A stretch of DNA of 8,709 nucleotides from Porticoccaceae bacterium (GTDB lineage: Bacteria; Pseudomonadota; Gammaproteobacteria; Pseudomonadales; Porticoccaceae), in assembly GCA_003448675.1 (NCBI GenBank), contig DLXZ01000087.1:1-8709 (forward strand), given 5' to 3'. Positions 1 to 7,270 of this stretch are shown here, in pieces. Position 1 is the first letter of the stretch, and each line of letters opens with the position of its first letter. Under the pieces are notes generated by a model. That model was not told the origin of the DNA, searched no databases, and was given only the letters and a program-made list of their open reading frames with translations. The position numbers and the translations under genes were made by a program.

Positions 1-1
1 G

Positions 2-2029
2 GACCTATACGCCGACCACCCCCGCGCTACCGCCGCGATTTACTTTCTGGTTTATGTGACGGCCACGGCTTTTTCACTGCCCACTGGAGCCTTGCTTACC
101 CTGGCCGGGGGTGCGGTGTTTGGTTTGACCACGGGGGTGGTGCTGGTTTCGTTCGCCAGCACCGTGGGGGCGACTATCGCGTTCCTGTTTTCGCGTATTG
201 TGCTGCGTGACTGGGTGCAGAAGAAGTTTGCCCATTATCTGGAACCCATCAATCGGGGGGTGGAAAAAGACGGCGCTTTCTATCTGTTTGGCTTGCGTCT
301 GATCCCGGTGTTTCCTTTCTGGGTCATTAATCTGCTCACTGGGCTAACGCCGTTGAAAGTGCGCACTTACTTCTGGGTTAGCCAGCTGGGTATGTTGCCG
401 GCAACCGTGGTGTACACCAATGCGGGGGCGGAGCTGGCGGCCATTGAGGAGTTATCCCCTGCGGGGATACTGACACCGGGCTTGATCGGCTCATTTGTGC
501 TGCTGGCGATACTACCCTTCTTCGCCCGAGCGCTGGTGGGTGGGTTAAAACACCGGCGTATCTACCGCCCCTATTCCCGACCGAAGCGATTTGACGCTAA
601 TCTGCTGATCATTGGCGGTGGTAGTGCCGGCCTGGTGAGCGCCCTGATCGGCGCTGCGGTCAAGGCCAAGGTCATGCTGGTCGAGAAAGACAAAATGGGT
701 GGGGATTGCCTGAACACCGGCTGCGTGCCCAGCAAGGCACTGATCCGCGCCGCACGGGTCATCGCCGAGGCGGGCAAGGCCGGAGAGCTGGGTGTGGATG
801 TGGCAAAACCCAAGGTGGACTTTCCCCGCGTGATGGCGCGGGTGCATTCGGTGATCGATACCATCGCCCCCCACGACTCGGTGGAGCGTTTTACCGGCCT
901 GGGCGTTGACTGCATTGAAGGGGAGGCGCGTCTGCTTTCACCCTGGCAGGCGCAAGTGGGTGAGCGGACTATTAGCGCCCGCAATATCGTTATCGCCACG
1001 GGGGCACGGCCCTTTGTGCCGCCAATTCCCGGCCTTGATGAAATCGATTATCTGACCTCGGAAAATCTCTGGGAGATAAAGGAATTGCCCCCTACCCTCA
1101 TGGTGCTGGGCGCGGGGCCCATTGGCTGCGAACTGGCCCAGGCTTTTCAGCGCCTGGGGAGCAAGGTAAGTCTGGTCGATATGCTGCCGACGGTGTTGCC
1201 GAAAGAAGATCCGGATGTTTCCAGCCTGGTGCGCACGCGCCTGGAGGCCGAAGGTGTTGAAGTGTTGTTGAATTACCGGACTGCGGCTTTCCAAAGTGAA
1301 AACGGCGCCCATCGGGCGACCCTGGAATCGACATCTGAACAGCCCGAGACCTCCAAAGTTGTCAATTTTGACAAGCTGCTGGTAGCCGTGGGGCGCAAAG
1401 CCAATACATCCGGTCTGGGATTGGAGGAACTGGGTATTGAATGCACACCGCAAGGTACGCTAGAAGTTGACGATTATTTGCGCACTACCTTCCCCAATGT
1501 CTATGCCTGTGGCGATGTCGCTGGACCTTATCAATTTACCCATACCGCTTCCCATCAGGCCTGGTACGCGGTGGTCAATGCCCTGTTCGGGCGCTTCAGG
1601 AAATTTTCCGTGGACTATCGGGTGATTCCCTGGACGACGTTTACCGACCCTGAAGTCGCTCGAGTCGGTTTGAATGAAACCGAGGCCCGGGAGCGGGATA
1701 TTGCCTACGAGTTAAGCGTCTTTCCCCTGAGTGAGCTGGATCGCGCGATTGCCGATGGCGCCAGCGACGGTTTTATCAAAGTCCTGACAGTATCGGGCAA
1801 GGATCGTATTCTGGGTGCCACGGTGGTGGGTGCCCACGCTGGTGAGCTACTGGCGGAGTTCGTTACCGCCATGAAACACAACCTGGGCTTGAATAAAATC
1901 CTCGGCACGATTCACGCTTACCCCACCTATAGCGATGCCAATAAACTGGTCGCCGGTGGCTGGAAGCGCAGCCACGCACCGGCGCGGGTGTTAAGCTGGC
2001 TGGAAAAATATCACCGTTGGCATTTGTGA
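2..2029 (+). CDS. VTT (TVP38/TMEM64) membrane domain fused to mercuric-reductase-like FAD-dependent oxidoreductase, 5' partial
   Basis: The reading frame is open from base 2, so the start lies upstream; the GTG at 56 sits inside conserved VTT sequence and is not taken as the start. There are 675 visible residues, with perhaps 40-60 missing. Residues about 10-185 are a hydrophobic VTT/DedA-like domain with the LPTGALLTLAGGAVFG and RLIPVFPFWVINLLTG segments and a last membrane helix near 160-180. After a basic linker comes a class I pyridine nucleotide-disulfide oxidoreductase: FAD motif GGGSAG near 205, redox pair CLNTGC (Cys236, Cys241), NAD(P) motif GAGPIG near 371, second FAD motif CGDVAG near 503, and a dimerisation domain with HAYPT at 638-642. 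The C-terminal vicinal cysteines that mercuric reductases use to take up Hg(II) are absent, as the protein ends SWLEKYHRWHL, so mercury reduction is unlikely. This fusion is a known family of uncertain substrate. A membrane-anchored NAD(P)H:disulfide reductase is inferred. It is the first visible gene of an operon with arsM. Confidence 0.93.
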   Translation, partial: DLYADHPRATAAIYFLVYVTATAFSLPTGALLTLAGGAVFGLTTGVVLVSFASTVGATIAFLFSRIVLRDWVQKKFAHYLEPINRGVEKDGAFYLFGLRLIPVFPFWVINLLTGLTPLKVRTYFWVSQLGMLPATVVYTNAGAELAAIEELSPAGILTPGLIGSFVLLAILPFFARALVGGLKHRRIYRPYSRPKRFDANLLIIGGGSAGLVSALIGAAVKAKVMLVEKDKMGGDCLNTGCVPSKALIRAARVIAEAGKAGELGVDVAKPKVDFPRVMARVHSVIDTIAPHDSVERFTGLGVDCIEGEARLLSPWQAQVGERTISARNIVIATGARPFVPPIPGLDEIDYLTSENLWEIKELPPTLMVLGAGPIGCELAQAFQRLGSKVSLVDMLPTVLPKEDPDVSSLVRTRLEAEGVEVLLNYRTAAFQSENGAHRATLESTSEQPETSKVVNFDKLLVAVGRKANTSGLGLEELGIECTPQGTLEVDDYLRTTFPNVYACGDVAGPYQFTHTASHQAWYAVVNALFGRFRKFSVDYRVIPWTTFTDPEVARVGLNETEARERDIAYELSVFPLSELDRAIADGASDGFIKVLTVSGKDRILGATVVGAHAGELLAEFVTAMKHNLGLNKILGTIHAYPTYSDANKLVAGGWKRSHAPARVLSWLEKYHRWHL

Positions 2030-2041
2030 AGTGGAGCAACT

Positions 2042-3166
2042 ATGAGCACGACAAACGTCTATGAGCAGGTTCAGGAGCGTTACGCCGAGGGCGCGCAGCA
2101 GCGCCAGGAGGCGCTTTGCTGTCCGGTCGACTACGACCAGTCCCTGTTAAAGGCCCTGCCCCAGGAAATTATCGACAAGGATTATGGCTGTGGCGACCCT
2201 TCCCGCTATGTCCGGGCCGGCGACCGGGTGCTGGATCTGGGCAGTGGCGGCGGCAAGATCTGCTATATGGCTGCCCAGCTGGTTGGCGAACAGGGCAGTG
2301 TCACCGGGGTCGATATGACCGACGACATGCTGGCGCTGGCGCGCAAATATCAGGAGCCCATGGCTCAGACCTTGGGCGGTGACCGGGTCAGTTTTAAAAA
2401 GGGTTATATTCAGGATCTGGCCCTGGACGTGGCGGCCATGGAGACGTATCTGGCGGCACAGCCGGTAAGCAATGCCCAGGATGTTCAGCGACTATCCACC
2501 TGGCAGGAAACACAACGTCGGGAATCTCCCTTGATAGCCGATGAAACCATGACTCTGGTAATCAGTAATTGCGTGCTCAACCTGGTGGCTGAAGCCGACC
2601 GTCGGCGGATGATTAGCGAGATTTACCGGGTGCTGACGCCCGGCGGGCGTGTGGCGATTTCCGATATTGTCGCCGATGAGCCGGTGCCGGAGGCCCTGAA
2701 AAATGATCCGGCGCTGTGGAGTGGCTGTATTTCTGGCGCCTTCCACGAAGGGGCTTTTCTTGACGCTTTCGTCGAGGCGGGTTTTGTCGGCGTCGCCTAT
2801 GATAAATGGGACGCCGAACCCTGGCAGGTGGTGGCCGGCATTGAGTTTCGGTCGGTGACCCTGATTGCCACCAAGCCGGAAACCGCGGAAGACTATGATG
2901 GCGGCCATGCTGTGCTTTACAAAGGCCCCTACGCCCAAGTGCAGGATGAGAAAGGTCGTATTTATCCGCGCGGTCAGCGGATGGCCGTTTCCCGTTGCAC
3001 CTACGGAACCCTCATGAACAGCGGCCATGCTAATGACTTTATCGGCTTTGCGCCGCATGAGACACAAAACCGTGGAGGGTTTTGTAAGCCCGCCGGCGCT
3101 ACCCGCAGCGCCGCCGAAACCAAGGGTACGGTGCAGACCTCTTCCAGCAGTGGCGGGGGTTGCTGA
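2042..3166 (+). CDS. arsM: Arsenite S-adenosylmethionine methyltransferase, long arsenosugar-type ArsM
   Basis: This 374-residue cytosolic enzyme is predicted to transfer methyl groups from AdoMet to trivalent arsenic. The AdoMet motif is VLDLGSGGGK (residues 63-72), followed by the acidic motif VTGVDMTDDML. Cysteines typical of ArsM are present: Cys26/Cys27, Cys50 in YGCGDP, Cys177 in ISNCVLNL and Cys229 in SGCISGA. The last three correspond to the As(III)-binding triad of the well-studied algal enzyme. Compared with short ArsM proteins it has an extra segment at about 128-168 and a C-terminal domain at about 288-342 (YKGPYAQV, SRCTYGTL). From memory this form is seen in arsenosugar clusters with the radical SAM protein ArsS, but no arsS is visible here. 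The tail is low-complexity Ser/Gly ending in Cys374, and the stop TGA is followed directly by TAA. ATG at 2042 follows the upstream stop by 12 bases with GTGGAG at 2031-2036 as ribosome binding site, so translation with the oxidoreductase gene is probably coupled. Confidence 0.88.
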   Translation: MSTTNVYEQVQERYAEGAQQRQEALCCPVDYDQSLLKALPQEIIDKDYGCGDPSRYVRAGDRVLDLGSGGGKICYMAAQLVGEQGSVTGVDMTDDMLALARKYQEPMAQTLGGDRVSFKKGYIQDLALDVAAMETYLAAQPVSNAQDVQRLSTWQETQRRESPLIADETMTLVISNCVLNLVAEADRRRMISEIYRVLTPGGRVAISDIVADEPVPEALKNDPALWSGCISGAFHEGAFLDAFVEAGFVGVAYDKWDAEPWQVVAGIEFRSVTLIATKPETAEDYDGGHAVLYKGPYAQVQDEKGRIYPRGQRMAVSRCTYGTLMNSGHANDFIGFAPHETQNRGGFCKPAGATRSAAETKGTVQTSSSSGGGC

Positions 3167-3192
3167 TAAGCCTTAAGTGTAAAAATCAGCCC

Positions 3193-4335
3193 TTAAAACC
3201 GTGCTAGCAGGGTATTAAGAAAACGTTGGCCCAGCTCGCTGGCGGCGAGGCGAGTGATGTCAGTCTGAACCAGATTTTCCGCCATCATGGTTTCCCAGAC
3301 CGGGGCCACGGTTGCAAAATCCAGCCCTGTGCGCTGGCTAAACCAGTCTTTCGGTACGCCCTGGTTCAGGCGCAGGGCATTCATAAAAAATTCCAGGGGT
3401 AATTCCTCGGCGGAGAGTTCTCGTTGCCCGGCCATAAAACGTTTGTCCTTATTCAAATAATCCTTTGGCAAACGGGTTTTGTTCGTACGAAGAATACGAT
3501 TCTGTTCGGGCACCGTGAGCTTGCCATGGGCGCCGGCGCCTATGGCGATATAGTCGCCAAAGCCCCAGTAATTCAGGTTGTGTCGGGATGGCCTGCCCGG
3601 ACGGGCAAAGGCGGAGATTTCGTACTGGGTTAAGCCGGCTTCCCTGATGGCGGCAAGCCCCTCGTTTTGAATGGCCTCCAGGTCTTCGTCGACCGGCAGT
3701 ATCGGGGGGGCGCTATAAAAACGGGTGTTGGGTTCGACGGTCAGTTGGTACCAGGATAAATGATCGGGTTGGAGCTGGATGGCCTGTTCAATGTCGGCCA
3801 GGGCCTGGGGCGGTGTTTGTTGGGGCAGGCCGTGCATCAGGTCCAGATTCATGTTGCTAAAACCCGCTTCCCGGGCTGCGGTGACTGCTTCAATAGCTTC
3901 CGCGCCGCTGTGAATGCGGCCTAAGGCCTGCAGATGCTGGTCGTTAAAGCTCTGAATGCCGATCGAGAGCCGATTGACGCCCGCTTGCCTAAAAGCCCGG
4001 AATTTTTCCCGCTCAAAAGTGCCCGGATTCGCTTCCAGGGTGATTTCCGCGCCTGCCTCGATACCAATTGCTCGGTCGGCGGCTTCAATGACGGCTTCGA
4101 TGCTGGCCGGGGAAAACAGGCTGGGCGTACCGCCGCCAAAAAACAGGGAAAGCAGCTTGCGGCCCTGGGCCAGGTGGCTGTCGGTTTCCAGATCCCTGAT
4201 CAGGGCCTCCACATAGGCGGTCTCGGGTATCTCTCCGCTGACACCGTGGGAGTTAAAGTCGCAATAGGGGCACTTTTTCACACACCAGGGGATATGGATA
4301 TACAGGGCCAGGGGTGGGGTTTCCAGCTTTGCCAC
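3193..4335 (-). CDS. hemW: Heme chaperone HemW (radical SAM, coproporphyrinogen III oxidase-like)
   Basis: HemW-family proteins bind heme and a [4Fe-4S] cluster and are thought to insert heme into target proteins such as respiratory enzymes. They were long misannotated as oxygen-independent coproporphyrinogen oxidase. The GTG at 4335 gives 380 residues, close to the usual length (E. coli about 378). The radical SAM motif CVKKCPYC has Cys18, Cys22 and Cys25; GGGTPS is at 67-72, EANPGT at 101-106, and SIGIQSFN follows. The frame stays open to 4455, but that longer version would run through the end of rdgB and add 40 unconserved basic/proline-rich residues, so it is rejected. An AAGG at 4348-4351 lies 12 bases before the GTG, a weak and rather distant ribosome site. 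It is the last gene of the leftward cluster, 17 bases after the rdgB stop, and its stop faces the arsM stop across 26 bases. Confidence 0.93.
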   Translation of the reverse strand: MAKLETPPLALYIHIPWCVKKCPYCDFNSHGVSGEIPETAYVEALIRDLETDSHLAQGRKLLSLFFGGGTPSLFSPASIEAVIEAADRAIGIEAGAEITLEANPGTFEREKFRAFRQAGVNRLSIGIQSFNDQHLQALGRIHSGAEAIEAVTAAREAGFSNMNLDLMHGLPQQTPPQALADIEQAIQLQPDHLSWYQLTVEPNTRFYSAPPILPVDEDLEAIQNEGLAAIREAGLTQYEISAFARPGRPSRHNLNYWGFGDYIAIGAGAHGKLTVPEQNRILRTNKTRLPKDYLNKDKRFMAGQRELSAEELPLEFFMNALRLNQGVPKDWFSQRTGLDFATVAPVWETMMAENLVQTDITRLAASELGQRFLNTLLARF

Positions 4336-4352
4336 GTTTTGCCCGTGCCTTG

Positions 4353-4949
4353 TTAAGGTTTGGGGAGCTTTTCCAGCAGGCGGGCCATGGCCTTGGCCCG
4401 GTGGCTGCGCTGGCTTTTTTCTTCCGGACTTAGCTGGGCGCTGGTACGGCCGCATTCCGGGATATAAAACAACGGGTCATAGCCGAAGCCGTTGTCGCCT
4501 CGGGCCTCGGTCAGGATTTCCCCTTCCCAGCTGCCCTGGCAGATCAGCGGGGTGGGGTCTTCCGCGTGGCGCATATACACCAGCAGGCACTGAAAGCGGG
4601 CGGTGCGTTGTTCGCGCGGCAGGCCCTGCAGGCGGTTCAGTAGTTTGTGATTGTTGTCAGCGTCACTGGCTGCAGGGCCGGCAAAGCGGGCTGAATAGAT
4701 ACCCGGTGCGCCGTTGAGTAAGTCTACTTCCAGGCCCGAATCATCGGCGATGGCCGGCAGTTTGCTGAGCCGGCTGGCGTGGCGGGCTTTGATAATAGCG
4801 TTTTCGACGAAGCTCAGCCCGGTTTCCTCGGCATCGGGAATATCGAACTCGGCCTGGGCCTTTATGCGGTAGGGCGTGTCGGTCAGCAGGCGTTGGAATT
4901 CGACGACTTTGCCGCGATTATTGGTGGCCAGAACGATGGTTTGGGGCAT
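4353..4949 (-). CDS. rdgB: dITP/XTP pyrophosphatase (RdgB/HAM1 family)
   Basis: It hydrolyses non-canonical purine nucleoside triphosphates (dITP, ITP, XTP) to monophosphate and pyrophosphate, keeping deaminated bases out of nucleic acids. Family hallmarks are LATNNRGKVVEF at residues 7-18, SFVENAIIKARHA at 47-59, the catalytic/metal-binding ADDSGLEVD block at 68-76, APGIYSARF at 81-89, GDNGFGYDPLF at 151-161, and SHRAKAM at 182-188. The ATG at 4949 gives 198 residues, matching the family norm (E. coli 197). An in-frame TTG at 4982 would add 11 residues (MRPERQALETI) before the normal start and is rejected. A GGAA sequence eight or so bases before the ATG can serve as ribosome site. The gene begins 45 bases after the DUF4426 stop. 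Confidence 0.95.
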   Translation of the reverse strand: MPQTIVLATNNRGKVVEFQRLLTDTPYRIKAQAEFDIPDAEETGLSFVENAIIKARHASRLSKLPAIADDSGLEVDLLNGAPGIYSARFAGPAASDADNNHKLLNRLQGLPREQRTARFQCLLVYMRHAEDPTPLICQGSWEGEILTEARGDNGFGYDPLFYIPECGRTSAQLSPEEKSQRSHRAKAMARLLEKLPKP

Positions 4950-4994
4950 GATGGTTTCCAGTGCCTGACGCTCAGGGCGCAAGGCTTAACGCAG

Positions 4995-5468
4995 TTAATC
5001 GTCTTGGTAGAAAGTACGCTGAAAGCTTATCTCGTGGGCTGGCTTATTCGGGTCGGACTGGACGCTGATTTTAAAGGTCAAAAAATCCCGATTATCAAAG
5101 CGAAACGGCGCCAGATAGTAAACGGCCTTGCCCTCTTCGATGGGGAAAAATTCGAGCGTCTGCCGTTGACCCAAAATATTGGACACATGACCCTGCACCA
5201 GGGCTGGCTTGCCGCCTTCTGTTAACCGTCCTCTGGGTAGCACGGCGATATTGACCAGCCCCTGGCGTTTGCTACGGGTAATGCCATAGGCCCGTGCGGT
5301 GGCCGGGTCGATAAAACTGCTGTTAAAGGCGCTGTAGGCGATGGTGACATCACGAAACTCCTGTTGGCCGCTGTCCGCACCGAGAGCCGCTTCGGAGATC
5401 AGGACCAACATGCTGAAGAGAAGCAAGGAAGATAAACGGGCCAGATGTGATGGATGAGGTGTATGCAT
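4995..5468 (-). CDS. Secreted DUF4426 protein of unknown function
   Basis: A small exported protein (157 residues from the ATG at 5468) matching the DUF4426 family found between metW and rdgB in Pseudomonas and relatives. The N-terminus has a charged stretch, a hydrophobic core (LSSLLLFSMLVLI) and a likely signal peptidase I site after ALGA near residue 31. No lipobox cysteine is present, and the mature protein contains no cysteine. The mature domain begins FRDVTIAYSAFNSSF and carries GLVNIAVLPRG (70-80), VSNILGQ (95-101) and a strand-rich C-terminal half ending QRTFYQDD, suggesting a compact beta fold in the periplasm. A TTG at 5486 could extend it by six residues, but neither start has a strong ribosome site. 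It lies 21 bases after the metW stop and is probably co-transcribed. Biochemical function is unknown. Confidence 0.85.
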   Translation of the reverse strand: MHTPHPSHLARLSSLLLFSMLVLISEAALGADSGQQEFRDVTIAYSAFNSSFIDPATARAYGITRSKRQGLVNIAVLPRGRLTEGGKPALVQGHVSNILGQRQTLEFFPIEEGKAVYYLAPFRFDNRDFLTFKISVQSDPNKPAHEISFQRTFYQDD

Positions 5469-5489
5469 GGGAATCAGCAGCGACAAAAA

Positions 5490-6083
5490 TTACTTACTCA
5501 AGTGGTAAATAGCGGCTTCGGCAAACAGATTGGGTGCCAGCCGATTGAGGTGCCGGTCCGGACTATGGCTCGAAACGGTTTCGCGCTTGAGCACGCGGAT
5601 GCCCTTTTCGTGGCACAGCGCTTCAAAATCCCGCACCGTACAGAAGTGGATGTTGGGAGTGTCATACCACTGGTACGATAACTGTTTGGTGACTGGCATC
5701 CTGCCGCGTAGCATCAGGTAGGTCCGGGTGCGGATATTGCCAAAGTTGGGGAACGTGACAATGCACTCCCGGCCCACCCGCAACATCTCGTCAATAACCA
5801 GGTCGGGCCGACGCAATACCTGAAGGGAATAGGTCATCACCACCGTGTCAAAACTTTTATCCTGGAAGTTGCTCAAGCCTTCGTTGATGTCTTTTTCAAT
5901 GACATTGACCCCGCGGGCGATACAGGCGGTAATTTGCTTGGGGTCGATTTCCAGTCCATACCCTTCGGCCTTGCGGTTTTGGCGCAGGCTGTCGAGCAGC
6001 GCACCGTCGCCGCAACCCAGGTCCAATACCCTGCCCCCAACCGGCACCCATTGCTGGAGGATGTCCAGATCTATGCGCAACAT
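5490..6083 (-). CDS. metW: MetW, methionine biosynthesis methyltransferase-like protein
   Basis: MetW is a class I AdoMet-methyltransferase-fold protein that partners MetX; in several proteobacteria it is needed for, or stimulates, homoserine acylation. This 197-residue copy has the AdoMet-binding loop VLDLGCGDGALL at residues 20-31, the acidic residue in GYGLEIDPK, and the family-typical MTYSLQVLRRPD, TFPNFGNIRTR and YQWYDTPNIHFCTVRDFE segments. Length is typical. Its ATG overlaps the metX stop by one base (TAATG at 6081-6085), and the GAGGG at the metX end supplies the ribosome site, so the two proteins are likely made in a coupled ratio. Whether it methylates anything is not shown by the sequence. 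Confidence 0.95.
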   Translation of the reverse strand: MLRIDLDILQQWVPVGGRVLDLGCGDGALLDSLRQNRKAEGYGLEIDPKQITACIARGVNVIEKDINEGLSNFQDKSFDTVVMTYSLQVLRRPDLVIDEMLRVGRECIVTFPNFGNIRTRTYLMLRGRMPVTKQLSYQWYDTPNIHFCTVRDFEALCHEKGIRVLKRETVSSHSPDRHLNRLAPNLFAEAAIYHLSK

Positions 6084-7267
6084 TAACCCTCACCCCCATT
6101 GCTATATTCGTTGGCGACTCCGGCCATATAAGTCTGGAATACCGCCTGGTAGCGTTCGTTGGGCAGGAGGAAGGCGTCGTGACCCATGGCTGATTCGATT
6201 TCGGTATACACCACATCGCGGTTGGCGCCGATCAGCGCGTCGACGATCTCTCGGGAGCGCGCTGGCGAGAATCGCCAGTCGCTGGAAAATGACACCACCA
6301 GGAATTGGCACTGGGCGTGGGTGAAAGCCCGCACCGGGTCGTTATCGTACTCCCGCGCCAGATCGAAGTAGTCCAGTAACTTGGTCATCAGCAGATAAGT
6401 GTTGGCGTCGAAGCTTTCGGCAAAACGGTCGCCCTGATGACGCAGATAACTTTCCACCTGAAATTCTATGGGTGTTTCCAGGCCACGCTGGAAGGAGCCG
6501 CTGCGTAATTCCCGACCGAAACGCAGCCCCATAAGTTCATCGGAAAGGTAGGTGACGTGACCGATCATGCGCGCCAGAGCGAGACCATCCCTGGGAATGG
6601 CGTTCTCGCCCATATAATCGCCATCGTGAAAATTGGCGTCGCTGCGAATAGCGCGCCGGGCGATTTCGTTAAAGGCGATATTCTGCGCGGTCAGTTTCAT
6701 GGCCGAAGCTATCACCACGCAATGGCGCACCCGCTCCGGGTATTCGACGGCCCAGCGCATGGCATTCATGCCGCCGAGACTGCCGCCGACCACCGCTGCC
6801 CACTGCTTGATGCCCAGCCGGTCGGCCAACCGCGCCTGGCTGCTTACCCAGTCGCGAATGCGTAGCGGTGGGAAGTCCTTGCCCCAGGATTTGCCAGTGG
6901 CGGGGTTAAGGCTTCGTGGCCCGGTGCTGCCATGGCAACCGCCCAGGTTGTTTGGGCAGACCACATAAAAATGATTGGTATCGATAGGTTTGCCGGGGCC
7001 GATGTAATCGTCCCACCAGCCAGGCCGGGTATCGCTCACCGAGTGGTATCCCGCCGCGTGGTGGGAGCCGCTCAGTGCATGGCAGATCAGTACGGCATTG
7101 CTTTTATCCTCGTTAAGCTCGCCATAGCTTTCCACCACCAACTGGTAGTTGTCGAGCTTTCGGCCACAGCTCAGTTCCAGGGCTTCATCAAACTCAAAGA
7201 CCTGGGGTTCGGTGAGACCGACCGAGTTATGGGGCAATGCACCCTGCTGTTCCGGCATTTCCGGCAT
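6083..7267 (-). CDS. metX: Homoserine O-acyltransferase MetX, probably succinyl-CoA dependent
   Basis: It acylates L-homoserine in the first committed step of methionine synthesis. The 394-residue protein is an alpha/beta hydrolase with nucleophile elbow GGSLGGMNA (Ser163) and the other two triad members in SSDWRFSP (Asp330) and MGHDAFLL (His363). Also visible are [13 protein letters not shown] (61-73), [20 protein letters not shown] (96-115) and [10 protein letters not shown]. The [11 protein letters not shown] segment resembles that of Pseudomonas-type enzymes that use succinyl-CoA, so the succinyl form (MetXS) is favoured over the acetyl form; this rests on memory of the family. ATG at 7267 is chosen, with a GGA five bases upstream; ATG at 7258 is an alternative. 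The 90-base leader may hold a promoter and an inverted repeat. metW follows with a one-base overlap. Confidence 0.95.
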   Translation of the reverse strand: MPEMPEQQGALPHNSVGLTEPQVFEFDEALELSCGRKLDNYQLVVESYGELNEDKSNAVLICHALSGSHHAAGYHSVSDTRPGWWDDYIGPGKPIDTNHFYVVCPNNLGGCHGSTGPRSLNPATGKSWGKDFPPLRIRDWVSSQARLADRLGIKQWAAVVGGSLGGMNAMRWAVEYPERVRHCVVIASAMKLTAQNIAFNEIARRAIRSDANFHDGDYMGENAIPRDGLALARMIGHVTYLSDELMGLRFGRELRSGSFQRGLETPIEFQVESYLRHQGDRFAESFDANTYLLMTKLLDYFDLAREYDNDPVRAFTHAQCQFLVVSFSSDWRFSPARSREIVDALIGANRDVVYTEIESAMGHDAFLLPNERYQAVFQTYMAGVANEYSNGGEG

Positions 7268-7270
7268 TGG

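Noticed and set aside
56..58. GTG as start of the VTT-oxidoreductase gene
   Set aside because: Codons upstream (2-55) are open and read as typical VTT family sequence, so the gene is simply cut by the window edge.
545..1453. Long minus-strand open frames opposite the oxidoreductase
   Set aside because: They overlap strongly conserved flavoprotein codons and their translations match no family known to me; they are shadows of a GC-rich gene.
3173..3196. TTAAG/CTTAA inverted repeat as a rho-independent terminator or SECIS element
   Set aside because: Only five AT-rich base pairs with a 14-base loop and no following T-run; too weak to annotate.
3193..4335. Oxygen-independent coproporphyrinogen III oxidase (HemN)
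   Set aside because: Length near 380, start just before the cysteine motif, and the rdgB neighbourhood fit HemW rather than the longer HemN.
3934..4356. Plus-strand open frame of 140 codons opposite hemW
   Set aside because: It is the antisense of conserved radical SAM sequence, with no ribosome site or recognisable domain.
4336..4455. Upstream extension of hemW by 40 residues into rdgB
   Set aside because: The added sequence is basic, proline-rich and overlaps conserved rdgB codons; the GTG at 4335 gives the standard HemW length and N-terminus.
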